From the NCBI GenBank assembly GCA_946408825.1, contig CAMJTU010000008.1, forward strand, positions 1 through 64,000: a stretch of DNA of 64,000 nt, written 5' to 3'. Positions 9,260 through 17,940 of the stretch are shown piece after piece. A model generated the notes under the pieces. The model was not told the origin of the DNA. It was given only the letters and a program-made list of their open reading frames with translations, and did no database searches. A program made the position numbers and the translations under genes. This stretch comes from an uncultured Planctomycetaceae bacterium. Lineage in GTDB: Bacteria > Planctomycetota > Planctomycetia > Pirellulales > Thermoguttaceae. Within the stretch, counting starts at the first letter, position 1. Each line of letters starts with the position of its first letter.

Positions 9260-10540
9260 TTAACTCGCCCACGGGGGAAAAACGGCGGAAAGTTTCCTAT
9301 GGGACATACAGCGAATATTTCGTTTCCCCAGTAAAGCGTGGATTTCTTTCCAGATAACCGGATTTCCCGTGACAACGACGATAGCGTCGTCCGGTATTTC
9401 TATTTGGTCTATTCCCCACACGCTCCTGCCCATAAGGACAGACGGCGAGTTTTCGGGGTCCTTCGTTAGGAAACCTTCGACGAGGACGTTGTGTCGTTTT
9501 AGCATTTTACAGGTCGTCTGACCGAGAGGACCGACGCCGTAAACGTACGCGCGTCGGTATTTCAGAATCTCTTCCAACGCTTCCGGGTTTGTCGAGTAGC
9601 GTCCGTTTTCGCCGTACTCCAATTGAATGTAAGTCATAAAGTACCGATATATCGTTTTATCGGGTTCTTTGACGAACACTCCCTCCAGATCGTACCCGTT
9701 CTTCATCATCTCATAAAGAGAAATCGCACAATGGTACATGTTTGTAACGTTGGTTTCCGCTGTGGCGTCGTGAAGACCGTGCTTCGCGAGGAACTCGTTC
9801 ATGTGGTATATGTTCATGAGGTACCCATGAAGGTTCTTTGGCGATTTCGGGCTGCTCATGACCGAATTAGGACGAATCCGTAAGGTAAAATACTGTTTGG
9901 GGACGTATCTGACCCTTTTTGCGACAAGAATTCCGGCAAAAATGAAGAACTCGTCCTCGTGTTCGCAACCTTCCAGATATCGGATTTCATTCTGTTGAAT
10001 CAAATCTTTACGCCAGAACGATCGTTGAGGATAGCAGGTCCATTCGTTATTCCGGAAAAAGTCGTTCATTAATTCGATTCCGGAAACGACCTCGTCTCGA
10101 TATTCTCCTTTTCGAATCAAGAAAGGAGGAACATGGGCTTTTTTTAGATCTTCGCTTTCGTACTTTATGAGGCTGTCAAAGAATATGGCGTCGAGAGAAT
10201 CTCGATCCGCCAATTCTGAGAGTTCTTTTAGCGTTTCCGGCGCTATTGTGTCGTCGGAGTCGAGAAAATAGAGGTATTCCCCCTTCGCATGATCTATGCC
10301 TTGGTTGCGACCGTAGCCTTGACGGTGGTTTTTATCGAGATGGATAACCTTTACCCTGGCGTCTTCTAAGGCGTACTTGTCCAGAATTGCTCCGCAACGA
10401 TCCGGAGAATAATCGTCAATACAAATAACCTCAATATCTTTCAGCGTTTGACACAGGACGCTGTCTATGCATTCGGGGAGATAATCTTCCGTCTTGTAGA
10501 CGGGGATGATTACGCTGACTTTAATATCTGACGAACTCAT
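9260..10540 (-). CDS. GT2 glycosyltransferase with C-terminal Rossmann-like domain (paralog 1)
   Basis: 426 residues. The GT-A core is plain: VSVIIPVYKTEDYLPECIDS at the N-terminus, IDDYSPD, a conserved RQGYGRNQGID, and YFLDSDD as the DxD metal site. The last 90 residues begin AYVYGVGPLGQTTCKML and include GFLTKDPENSPSVLMGRSV. This is like a small Rossmann or PglD-N-type sugar-nucleotide or cofactor-binding fold. The whole protein is closely related to the genes at 10693-11973 and 13463-14719. It probably adds a hexose or aminosugar during surface-glycan assembly. The C-terminal domain could sense or bind a sugar nucleotide (inference). Confidence 0.9.
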   Translation of the reverse strand: MSSSDIKVSVIIPVYKTEDYLPECIDSVLCQTLKDIEVICIDDYSPDRCGAILDKYALEDARVKVIHLDKNHRQGYGRNQGIDHAKGEYLYFLDSDDTIAPETLKELSELADRDSLDAIFFDSLIKYESEDLKKAHVPPFLIRKGEYRDEVVSGIELMNDFFRNNEWTCYPQRSFWRKDLIQQNEIRYLEGCEHEDEFFIFAGILVAKRVRYVPKQYFTLRIRPNSVMSSPKSPKNLHGYLMNIYHMNEFLAKHGLHDATAETNVTNMYHCAISLYEMMKNGYDLEGVFVKEPDKTIYRYFMTYIQLEYGENGRYSTNPEALEEILKYRRAYVYGVGPLGQTTCKMLKRHNVLVEGFLTKDPENSPSVLMGRSVWGIDQIEIPDDAIVVVTGNPVIWKEIHALLGKRNIRCMSHRKLSAVFPPWAS

Positions 10541-10692
10541 TTTTCAATTACAAACGAGGCTTTCTATCTGGATTCATAGCACGACGGTTTTTCCCGTCTA
10601 CGAAAAGTCATACGGACAGGGCGTGCCGGAACGCTACGGAGTCCTGTTGGCGTTTTATCTGGAAGACGAGTGAAACGCGTCATGGACGTCTC

Positions 10693-11973
10693 CTAGTAAT
10701 TTGTCCACGAAGGAGCCGTCGCCACGAATCTCACATAGCGTATATTTCGTTTCGTTAACAATGGGCGAATTTCCTCCCAGACGCCCGGCTTTGCCGAGAC
10801 GACGACGACAGCGTCGTTCGGTATTTCCGTTTCGTCGAATCCTAGTACTCTCCGACCCATGAGCACAGACGGCGCGTTTTTCGGCTCCTTCGTTAAAAAT
10901 CCGCCGATAAGGACGTTGTGACGTTCCAACCTTTCGCAAACTTCCCGAGCGAAGTAATCGACGCCGTAGACATATGCGACACGGTATTTTCGAATTTCCT
11001 CGAGTCTCTCTGAGTCCATGGCGTAGACGCCGTTTTCGCCAAATTCTAGCCGAATGTAGTCCATAAAGTGTTGATAAACTAGTTTATCAGGCTTTTCGGC
11101 GAACGAAGCTTCCAGATCATACTTGTCTTTCAGCGACTTATACAGAGTCATGAGGCAGTTGAAGATTATTGCGACGCCGGCCTCCGCGCCGTATGTATGC
11201 AGACCTCGACTTGCGACGAACTCGTTCATATAGTAAAAGTTCATCAGGTATCCGTGAAAATTCTTTGGCGATTTCGGGCTGGTCATGACCGAATTTGGAC
11301 GGATCCGTAAGGTAAAATACTGCTTTCGTAAGTATCTAACCCTTTTTGCGGTAAGAATTCCCGCAAACGCAAAGTATTCGTCTTCGTGTTCGCAACCTTC
11401 TTTGTATCTGACGTCGTTTAGCCGGAGAAACTCCTTGCGCCAAAATATCCGTTGGGGGTAGCAGGTCCATTCGTTATTCCGGAGAAACTCCTCCATTAAT
11501 TCGTTTCCGGTCACGACTTCGTCACGATATTCTCCTTCACGAAGGGAAAAAGGAGGGACGTAGATCTTTTTTAGGTCCTCGTTTTCGTACTTTTCTTTGT
11601 TGTCGAAGAAAATGGCGTCGAGATTGTCTCGGTCTGCCAACGTTGAAAGCTCTTCCAGTGTTTCCGGCTCAATCATATCGTCGGAATCTAGAAAATAGAT
11701 ATACTTTCCCCGCGCTCTGTCCATACCGTAGTTACGGGCGTGACCTTGACGCTGATTCTTCGTAAGGTGGAATACCGTTATCCTACCGTCGCGCTGGCCG
11801 TATTCGTCTAGAATTGAGCCGCTTTGATCGGTAGACTTGTCGTCGACGCAAATAACCTCAATATTACGCAACGTTTGGTTCAAAACGCTGTTCAAGCATT
11901 CGGGAAGATACTTTTCCGTATTGAAGACGGGAATGATTACGCTGACTTTAATATCTGACGAATTCATTTTCAA
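10693..11973 (-). CDS. GT2 glycosyltransferase with C-terminal Rossmann-like domain (paralog 2)
   Basis: 426 residues, same length and order as the preceding paralog (9260-10540). It has VSVIIPVFNTEKYLPECLNS, VDDKSTDQSG, RQGHARNYGMD and YFLDSDD. Long stretches are identical between the copies, for example the segment around NNEWTCYPQR and KQYFTLRIRPNSVM, so the duplication is recent. In the C-terminal domain the glycine loop is altered (YVYGVDYFAREVC instead of YGVGPLGQ), suggesting that nucleotide binding there has drifted. It is preceded by a 306-bp gap that may hold an internal promoter. The sugar specificity is unknown. Confidence 0.9.
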   Translation of the reverse strand: MKMNSSDIKVSVIIPVFNTEKYLPECLNSVLNQTLRNIEVICVDDKSTDQSGSILDEYGQRDGRITVFHLTKNQRQGHARNYGMDRARGKYIYFLDSDDMIEPETLEELSTLADRDNLDAIFFDNKEKYENEDLKKIYVPPFSLREGEYRDEVVTGNELMEEFLRNNEWTCYPQRIFWRKEFLRLNDVRYKEGCEHEDEYFAFAGILTAKRVRYLRKQYFTLRIRPNSVMTSPKSPKNFHGYLMNFYYMNEFVASRGLHTYGAEAGVAIIFNCLMTLYKSLKDKYDLEASFAEKPDKLVYQHFMDYIRLEFGENGVYAMDSERLEEIRKYRVAYVYGVDYFAREVCERLERHNVLIGGFLTKEPKNAPSVLMGRRVLGFDETEIPNDAVVVVSAKPGVWEEIRPLLTKRNIRYVRFVATAPSWTNY

Positions 11974-12279
11974 TCAACGACCGAATTATACGTTCTCAAC
12001 TAAAACGAGGCGACTTCAATGGATTGACGTATCGAAACGAAACGTCGCGTTTTTTTCTAAAAGGTTTATATGTGAGAAGTTGTTTTACTGACTAATTTTA
12101 AAATCGTTGCATGGGGTTATTATAAAAAGTCTGACCCTTTGACAAGGGGGTTTAGGGCTCGACATACAGAGAATTGTACAATAGGACGGGAGAAGTCAAT
12201 AAATACGCGGTCGATAATCCAAGATAACAGGCGTAAATATGCCGCGACGCGGTTGTTGGATAGATTTTTGCGTCGATCG
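11974..12279. other. AT-rich gap inside the glycan island
   Basis: This is the longest non-coding interval within the island. It is clearly more AT-rich than the flanking genes and has no convincing gene on either strand. The only structured signal I can support is the promoter-like pair at 12119-12145 on the minus strand. A weak CCCTT/AAGGG hairpin overlaps it. Confidence 0.5.
12119..12145 (-). promoter_or_regulatory. Possible internal promoter for the downstream GT2 genes
   Basis: Read on the minus strand, TTGTCA (12140-12145) is followed after 15 bases by a perfect TATAAT (12119-12124). The spacing is shorter than the usual 16-18. It lies about 145 bp ahead of the GT2 start at 11973. The same bases could instead form a weak terminator for the GT4 gene upstream. 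Confidence 0.35.
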
Positions 12280-13395
12280 TTACTTTTCAGCGGACGACAT
12301 GCGTTTCCAGATGACGCGATCCCAGTCCTGTATGACAAGATCCTTGTTATACGCCTTCATATCCTCCATAGCCTGTCGTTCCAACTTCTTCCGCAAAGGC
12401 TGATTTTCCGCGAGAGCGCTCATCGCTTGGGTCAACGCGTTTTCGTCTCCGACGTCGACAAGCAGACCGTTTTCTTCATGTCGAATTACGTCGACGGAGC
12501 CTTCGCACTTTGTCGAGATGCAAGCGATTCCCATGCCCATACATTCAAGAAGCGCGTTGGACAGTCCCTCAAAATCGCTGGACAGCACGAACATCTCCGC
12601 GTCGCGAATTCTCCGATGCACGTCTGGATCGTTTTTTTCCAGGAAGACACAGTCTGACATTCCAAGAGAATTGATCAAGCGCGTCAAAGAGTTTTCTAGC
12701 TTGCCGTCTCCGAAAATATAGAGTTTGTATTCGGGAAACCGTCGATGGAATCGCGCAAAACTTCGAATCAGCAACGAATGGTTTTTCTGCGCCGCCAGCC
12801 TTCCTAGCGCGACGACTTTCTTTTCTCTGTGTTCCTCGGCAGGTTCGGGAATAAGCAAAGGGTTTTTCAAAATACAACTTTTCTTGCGGATATGGCGTCC
12901 GTAAAGCTTTTGGATTCTTTCCGATTGAAAAATTACATAATCTGACCGTCTAAATATGATTCGCGTCACAGGGAAAAACCATAGGCCCCAGGAACGTTTC
13001 GGATTGCTGCGTTCAGAACAAACGACGCGTTCCTTTCCTTTTGACAGCGCATTTATGAGATTCGAGACGTTTCCCATAGACACGGCGACGTCGACGTTCA
13101 ACTCCTTTTTCAACGCGCGTAGCGCGTCGATCTGCTCGCGAACTCGTCTGAGCTTTTCCAAAAGACTCGCGTCGTTGTCGTAATTCGGGAGCTTTCGGAC
13201 GTCGCACTTTTCGCTGTAAGGGCTCCTATGCTCGGAATCAAAACAGTAGGCGACGACGACGTTGTATCGTTCCGATAAAGCGTTCGCCAGAATGCACGCG
13301 ATCTTCTGCGACCCGCCGAAATAAAGCGACGAGGTCACAAGCAGAAGGTTCCGTTTTCTTTCGCGGGAGACGCTTGGCGTCTTGTCAGGCTCCAT
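12280..13395 (-). CDS. Glycosyltransferase family 4
   Basis: 371 residues in a GT-B fold. The start MEPDKTPSVSRERKRNLLLV is followed by SSLYFGGSQKIACILANAL, the acceptor-domain glycine loop. The donor domain includes KKVVALGRLAAQKNHSLLI and SSDFEGLSNALLECMG, the E-x7-E nucleotide-sugar site, then CEGSVDVIRHEENGLLVD. It is a paralog of the gene at 5483-6583. It is placed between two GT2 paralogs and transcribed in the same direction, so it most likely adds one residue of the same glycan. The donor and acceptor sugars cannot be told from sequence. Confidence 0.9.
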   Translation of the reverse strand: MEPDKTPSVSRERKRNLLLVTSSLYFGGSQKIACILANALSERYNVVVAYCFDSEHRSPYSEKCDVRKLPNYDNDASLLEKLRRVREQIDALRALKKELNVDVAVSMGNVSNLINALSKGKERVVCSERSNPKRSWGLWFFPVTRIIFRRSDYVIFQSERIQKLYGRHIRKKSCILKNPLLIPEPAEEHREKKVVALGRLAAQKNHSLLIRSFARFHRRFPEYKLYIFGDGKLENSLTRLINSLGMSDCVFLEKNDPDVHRRIRDAEMFVLSSDFEGLSNALLECMGMGIACISTKCEGSVDVIRHEENGLLVDVGDENALTQAMSALAENQPLRKKLERQAMEDMKAYNKDLVIQDWDRVIWKRMSSAEK

Positions 13396-13462
13396 GTTTT
13401 TCCTCAGGATTTCTTTTCCTAAACAAGGACGTAAAAATTGTTCCTCAAATAATCCGGTTCTG

Positions 13463-14719
13463 TCACATTTTTCTATGGAACGTACAATGGACGTTCCGCT
13501 TTTCTAGCAAATCGCGAGCGTCTTCCCAGAAGGCGACTTTTGTCGCGACGACAACGACGGCGTCGTTCGGGAGACTGACCTCGTCGATTCCGCTTACGCT
13601 TCTCCCTAGGAGGACTGTCGGCGCGTCTTTCGATTCCTTCGTTAGAAATCCGCCGATTAAGACGCCGTGACGTTCTAGCTTTCTGCAAACCCTCAGCGCC
13701 GTGAGTCCGACGCCATAGACGTAAGCGACTCTGTATTTCCGAATGTGTTCCAGCGTTTCCGGATCCATTGCATAGAGCCCGTTCTCGCCGTATTCCATCA
13801 TGATATAGCTCATAAAATATCGATAGACGGTTTTATCTGGAAGACGGCGGAAAGATTCGCCAAGTTCAAACGCGTCTTTTAGCTTTAGATACAGCGTCGT
13901 CGCGCGTTCAAACATCCTTGCGATATTGATTTGCGCGCCGCTGACGCATAGATTGCGTTCCGTGACAAATTCGGTCATGTAGTAATAGTTCATCAGGTAT
14001 CCGTGAAAGTTCTTCGGAGCGGGCTCGCTGGTCATCACTGAATTTTCACGGGCGCGCAGAGTAAAGAGCTGTTTTCGGACGTATCGCGCCCTCTTGGCCG
14101 CGAGAAGACCCGCAAACGTGAAAAATTCGTCCTCATGTTCGCAGGCTTCCGGATATCGAATTCCCTCTTCTAGCAGGTATTCCCTGCGCCAGAACGTTCT
14201 CTGGGGGTAGCAGGTCCATTCGTTCTGCCGGATAAACTCGTCGAGCAGTTCTTTTCCGAGACACGCTTCTTCACGGTAGACTCCTTTGCGGAGAGAAATC
14301 GGAGGCGCGAAGATACTCTTCAACTCCTCGTTCTCGAACGTGGTCTTGCCGTCGAAGAATACGGCGTCGAGGTTCTCTCGATCTGCCGACTGGACCAATT
14401 CTTCAAGCGCCGTGGGAACGATCGTGTCGTCGGAGTCCAAAAAATAAAGGTATTTCCCCGTCGCCCGATTCATGCCTAGATTGCGACCGTACCCCTGTCT
14501 GCGGTTCTCTTGTAGATGAATCGTCTTCACTCGAGAGTCCCGCGCCGCGTACTCGTCTATGATTTCCCCGCAACGATCTGGCGAACAATCGTCGACGCAG
14601 ATTATCTCCAAATCACGAAGCGATTGGTCCAGAACGCTGTCGAGACACGCGGGCAGGTACTTTTCCGTATTATAAACGGGGACGATTACGCTGACTTTGG
14701 GCATGGGGAATTTCCTCAA
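13463..14719 (-). CDS. GT2 glycosyltransferase with C-terminal Rossmann-like domain (paralog 3)
   Basis: 418 residues. GT-A motifs are VSVIIPVYNTEKYLPACLDS-like at the N-terminus (PKVSVIVPVYNTEKYLP), VDDCSPDRCG, RQGYGRNLGMN and YFLDSDD. The NEWTCYPQRTFWRREYLL and ACEHEDEFF segments are shared with paralogs 1 and 2. The C-terminal Rossmann-like part starts AYVYGVGLTALRVCRKL. It follows the HD-domain gene by only 21 bp. This copy is the most diverged of the three, so an order of duplication with paralogs 1 and 2 as the younger pair is likely. Its function is one step of surface-glycan assembly; specificity is unknown. Confidence 0.9.
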   Translation of the reverse strand: MRKFPMPKVSVIVPVYNTEKYLPACLDSVLDQSLRDLEIICVDDCSPDRCGEIIDEYAARDSRVKTIHLQENRRQGYGRNLGMNRATGKYLYFLDSDDTIVPTALEELVQSADRENLDAVFFDGKTTFENEELKSIFAPPISLRKGVYREEACLGKELLDEFIRQNEWTCYPQRTFWRREYLLEEGIRYPEACEHEDEFFTFAGLLAAKRARYVRKQLFTLRARENSVMTSEPAPKNFHGYLMNYYYMTEFVTERNLCVSGAQINIARMFERATTLYLKLKDAFELGESFRRLPDKTVYRYFMSYIMMEYGENGLYAMDPETLEHIRKYRVAYVYGVGLTALRVCRKLERHGVLIGGFLTKESKDAPTVLLGRSVSGIDEVSLPNDAVVVVATKVAFWEDARDLLEKRNVHCTFHRKM

Positions 14720-14740
14720 TGATTCGATTCGACCTGTCGT

Positions 14741-15490
14741 TTAACGCCGCGTCTTATCCGCGACGTAGCGATCGATGTGTTTCCTCAAATTTTCCAACTG
14801 CGTCTTCAGTTCGGCGTTTGTCGTTTCGCCCATGCTCCGATCGATCATTTTGTCGACGTAGTCGTTTTCTTTCACGATTTCGAACGATCTCGTGGAATTC
14901 AAATCAAAGACGAAAGCCAAGTGAAACGCGACGACGTCCGCCTTGGTTTTGATCGCTCGTGTGCAGATGTTCTCTTGTTTCATTAAAGATTGATAAACAG
15001 ATTCGCTTATGGCGGCCCCGTGCAAACGACTCGTCAAAAAACCTTCAGCGAACAGATATAAAATATCGATCTTGTCGGCGTCTCTCGTAACGTCCGTAAA
15101 CAATTTGTCTCTGTCGTCGAGCGTTTGGGGAACGCGATACTTATTGTGATTCTTAACGGCGTTCAGAATGGTATTGTGATTTGTCATTGAGAACGCGTTT
15201 ATCAGGTCGCGCTCTTTTAGAAGTTCCGCGCCAAGGTCTCCATGATCGACAGATTGAGAATCATTGTACGTTCCATACCTTTTCCACTGTTCAAAACGGC
15301 CAATATCATGCAGGAGACCGCACAGCGCCGATAATTCGACGTCGTCCTGATTCATGTTCAAACTCTTGGCAATATCGACGCACAGATCCTTAACGCGCAA
15401 AGTATGAGATATCTTCAGCAGTATTTTTTCCCCGAACTTCTTATAAGGATCGGTAAAAAGAAGGAACTCTTTTTCTGCGGCTGTCGTCAT
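14741..15490 (-). CDS. HD-domain metal-dependent phosphohydrolase
   Basis: 249 residues. The HD signature is complete: H29 in KISHTLRV, H61-D62 in LLHDIGRFEQWKRYG, and D138 in TRDADKIDILYLF. The segment around SVDHGDLGAELL fits HD proteins that act on nucleotides or phosphorylated small molecules. It is the first well-supported gene of the glycan island and is separated from the next GT2 by 21 bp. Only 4 bp separate it from the small frame upstream, which suggests translational coupling. The substrate is unknown; cleavage of a nucleotide or a cyclic dinucleotide are both possible, but no HD-GYP motif is present. Confidence 0.85.
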   Translation of the reverse strand: MTTAAEKEFLLFTDPYKKFGEKILLKISHTLRVKDLCVDIAKSLNMNQDDVELSALCGLLHDIGRFEQWKRYGTYNDSQSVDHGDLGAELLKERDLINAFSMTNHNTILNAVKNHNKYRVPQTLDDRDKLFTDVTRDADKIDILYLFAEGFLTSRLHGAAISESVYQSLMKQENICTRAIKTKADVVAFHLAFVFDLNSTRSFEIVKENDYVDKMIDRSMGETTNAELKTQLENLRKHIDRYVADKTRR

Positions 15491-15494
15491 GACG

Positions 15495-15773
15495 TCAGTA
15501 ACTGTTGGATTGCGCGGCGGCCGGTTTTAAAAAGTAGAGAACGACGTCGCGATCGTCGAGGCGGAATCCGTCGCCCTTGAGCCCGTAGTTTGTGTCGACG
15601 TTTGATCTGCAATAATCCTGCGAAGAAAGCGTCGTTGATAGAGGACGCGGACAATCGTGAACGCCAAGCCTCCCGCGACGCAATCGACGGGAGATTCCCG
15701 CGCGCTGTAAAGAAATCTCGACGTGTCCTGAGACCGTGGCGTCCGAGTCTGTCTTATTCCGTTTCATTTTCAT
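15495..15773 (-). CDS. Small protein of unknown function ahead of the HD gene
   Basis: 92 residues, unrecognised. The N-terminal half is Arg-rich. The end, reading roughly DGFRLDDRDVVLYFLKP, looks more like a folded-protein segment. Its stop codon lies 4 bp before the HD-domain ATG, a typical co-translation distance, and that is the main argument that it is real. It could also be the remnant of a longer gene. No Shine-Dalgarno sequence is evident. Confidence 0.3.
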   Translation of the reverse strand: MKMKRNKTDSDATVSGHVEISLQRAGISRRLRRGRLGVHDCPRPLSTTLSSQDYCRSNVDTNYGLKGDGFRLDDRDVVLYFLKPAAAQSNSY

Positions 15774-15820
15774 TCACACGCCGAACGAAGGCGGCTTATT
15801 GTCTGGTCGTCGTCTCTAAA

Positions 15821-15847
15821 GGCGCGCGCTTTGGTGAATCGCGCGCC
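15821..15847. repeat. GC-rich hairpin upstream of the glycan island
   Basis: The perfect 8-bp arms GGCGCGCG and CGCGCGCC have an 11-base loop. It lies between the small frame at 15495-15773 and tRNA-Ile. On the plus strand it is followed by ATATTTT, so a weak terminator is possible. Nothing else was seen in 15774-15980. Confidence 0.35.
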
Positions 15848-15980
15848 ATATTTTGCGCTCGTTGCTTATGAGCGGGTGGCGTCGAATTGAAAAGAAACTC
15901 GACAGTCTGGTGGAAAAGCTAGGCGATCGCCGCTAAAGTTGAAAGTCTATGAAGAAACTTTCGCCAAGCTTTAAAAAATG

Positions 15981-16008
15981 AAAACGCCGGTTTTTCGACC
16001 GGCGTTTT
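15981..16008 (-). terminator. Intrinsic terminator of tRNA-Ile
   Basis: The 11-bp perfect stem AAAACGCCGGT / ACCGGCGTTTT has a 6-base loop. On the minus strand it is followed by a T-run (complement of the A-run at 15973-15978). It begins 3 bp after the tRNA 3' end. Confidence 0.85.
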
Positions 16009-16011
16009 CAG

Positions 16012-16086
16012 TGGGCGCACATGGATTCGAACCATGGACCTCGTCCTTATCAGGGACGCGCTCTAACCAAACTGAGCTACGCGCCC
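16012..16086 (-). tRNA. tRNA-Ile (anticodon GAT)
   Basis: 75 bases on the minus strand fold as a full cloverleaf. The acceptor stem is GGGCGCG/TGCGCCC and the anticodon stem CGTCC/GGACG with loop CTGATAA (GAT). The T-arm contains GGTTCGAATCC. The discriminator is A and the CCA end is not encoded. Confidence 0.95.
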
Positions 16087-16220
16087 GTCGTCTCAGAGAA
16101 AAACCAAAGACGGCTCAATTATATAGCGTCGTTTAAAGGGCGCAAGCGACGGGACTGTTATTTTTGATTTTTTTAGACGCCTAAACGACGAATTGTAACG
16201 ATTGCCGTCGTCGCGCCTAT

Positions 16221-16260
16221 AACAAAGGACGCGTCCCCGTTTGAGGACGCGCCCTTTGTT
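16221..16260 (-). terminator. Terminator-like hairpin after the PPi-PFK gene
   Basis: On the minus strand AACAAAGG-G-CGCGTCC pairs with GGACGCG-T-CCTTTGTT, a 16-bp stem with one G-T pair and an 8-base loop. It lies 50 bp after the stop codon. There is no clean T-run, but the 3' arm ends TTTGTT. Confidence 0.65.
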
Positions 16261-16309
16261 TGTCGAAGAACGTCGACGTCGGACGCCTTAACGGCGACCT
16301 GTCCGTCTC

Positions 16310-17671
16310 TCAACGCCACGCTTCGAGATAACGCGCGAGCGTGTGAACGTCGGAGCCGACCGTGATCGGACGCGGATAAGCGCGAAGTTTGCTCATATTG
16401 ATGAGCTCTTCAAATTTCGGGAACGAAAGTCCGAGAGGATCGGAGCCGCTATTGACCGAAATCATGACTCCGTTGAGGCCCTTTTCGCAAAGCGCGCGAT
16501 AGCAGCCGACGCCGATCTGGCTGCCGACGCAGACGTCGTACGCCGTCGGCTGATTGCAACGCACTTCGTAACCGAACTGAAGGCCGTTGAACTTTTTGCT
16601 CTTGCCCGTTCGACGCTTGTATTCCTCCGCCATGAGGCGTCCAAGACGCGAGGAGTATTTGAGCTGGGAGACCGGGAAGTGTCCGAAGGTGTCCGGCTTG
16701 AGGGAAAGGTATTCGTCGTGAGAGACGCACTTTTCGATTTCAGAGAGGGGCAGGAATTCGGCGACGCCTTCGGAGATGACGGCGACAAAACCCTTCTGAC
16801 CTTCCTTTTCGCGCGCGATGCAAACGTCGACCATGTGGTTCACGATGTGCGACATATCGACGATCGTTCGCATGACAGGCTTGCCGTTCTCGTCGAGAAC
16901 TTCTTTGCCCGTTTCGGGGTCAATCGTGACCTCGGTCGTTTTCCAAGATTCCTCAATGTCTTCGAGTCCGACGACGGCGGACGCTTCGCCCGCGATCGCG
17001 GCGCCGTAGGCGAGCCACGCAGCCGCGCGACCCATAAGCTGGCAAACGAAGCCCGCGCCCGCCGCTTCGCTGTCCGCGAGAAGGTTGCGGAGCTGCTTCG
17101 CGAGCATTTCGACGGCGGAGAAATATCCGAACGTGAAAGGAATGCCTTCGTAGTCGTTGTCGATCGTCTTCGGGAGGTGGACGACCTTGATGCGTTTCGC
17201 GTCGGCAGGTTTGCGATCCATATAGAGCTTGAACTTCGCCGCCGTGGTAAGCGTGTCGTCGCCGCCGATTGAGACGAGCGCGTCGATTCCGAGCGAGCAG
17301 AGCGCTTTGTAGACGGTTTCCATCGGCGCCGTCTTTTCGGGGTCGTCGAGGTCCTCGGGGGTCTTGAGGGCTTTTCCGGGGTTGGCGCGAGCCGTTCCGA
17401 TGCAGATGCCTTGCTTGGTGCGAAGACCGTCGCGGACGACCTTGTCGAGGCGGACGTAGTCTTCGCCTTCCTTCAGGACGTCGCCGTCTTTATAGTCGAC
17501 GAGATGCGTGTAGCCGTTGAGCATGCCGTACGTCTCGACGCCGGCGCGGGCAAAGCAGAGAGCGGCGCCGCCGATGACGGCGTTCGCGGCCGGCGCAGGT
17601 CCGCCGGAGAAGAGAATAGCGACTTTTTTGACGTCTGAGTTCGGTCTCACAGGACTGGATAACGACGACAT
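16310..17671 (-). CDS. pfp: 6-phosphofructokinase, pyrophosphate-dependent type
   Basis: 453 residues. It converts fructose 6-phosphate to the 1,6-bisphosphate in glycolysis, reversibly if PPi is the donor. Diagnostic motifs are GGDDT at 136-140 (Asp in place of the Gly seen in ATP enzymes, GGDGT/S), PKTIDND at 167-173, and MGR at 213-215. The N-terminal loop reads SGGPAPAAN, typical of the PPi branch except that PGxN is PAAN. The start has GAAAGG at a proper distance upstream, and a promoter lies at 17784-17811. It stands alone, ending in the hairpin at 16221-16260. Confidence 0.93.
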   Translation of the reverse strand: MSSLSSPVRPNSDVKKVAILFSGGPAPAANAVIGGAALCFARAGVETYGMLNGYTHLVDYKDGDVLKEGEDYVRLDKVVRDGLRTKQGICIGTARANPGKALKTPEDLDDPEKTAPMETVYKALCSLGIDALVSIGGDDTLTTAAKFKLYMDRKPADAKRIKVVHLPKTIDNDYEGIPFTFGYFSAVEMLAKQLRNLLADSEAAGAGFVCQLMGRAAAWLAYGAAIAGEASAVVGLEDIEESWKTTEVTIDPETGKEVLDENGKPVMRTIVDMSHIVNHMVDVCIAREKEGQKGFVAVISEGVAEFLPLSEIEKCVSHDEYLSLKPDTFGHFPVSQLKYSSRLGRLMAEEYKRRTGKSKKFNGLQFGYEVRCNQPTAYDVCVGSQIGVGCYRALCEKGLNGVMISVNSGSDPLGLSFPKFEELINMSKLRAYPRPITVGSDVHTLARYLEAWR

Positions 17672-17783
17672 ATGCGACCTTTCTATGTTAACGAAGTTCG
17701 ATGATAAACGACGACGTCGGAGAAGCGAGCCCTCGCGTTCCGTCGTGGACGCGGGCGTTCTCTACCGTCAAACTTTCGACAAC

Positions 17784-17811
17784 ATTCTATCTGACATACG
17801 ATTTTTTTCAA
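17784..17811 (-). promoter_or_regulatory. Sigma70-like promoter of the PPi-PFK gene
   Basis: On the minus strand TTGAAA (17806-17811) and TAGAAT (17784-17789) are 16 bases apart. The predicted start is about 105 bases before the ATG at 17671. Confidence 0.6.
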
Positions 17812-17912
17812 TCGGCGTCGAGCTTATCGGCGTAAGAAACAAACGAGTTTTTACAGACGTTAAAATAGGTAAAATATTTTTGTCGTATGGAGCCGCGCGG
17901 ACGGTTTTTGTC

Positions 17913-17940
17913 TTGAATCGACGGTTAATTTAAGTAGAAT
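17913..17940 (+). promoter_or_regulatory. Sigma70-like promoter, divergent from PPi-PFK
   Basis: TTGAAT (17913-17918) and TAGAAT (17935-17940) are separated by 16 bases. It faces the giant surface-protein gene but lies about 700 bases before its start. Either the mRNA has a very long leader or a closer promoter exists that I could not identify. Confidence 0.5.

Noticed and set aside
16343..17272. A 309-codon plus-strand frame opposite the PPi-PFK gene
   Set aside because: Arg/Asp-rich shadow of a well-supported enzyme gene; no RBS or recognisable domain.
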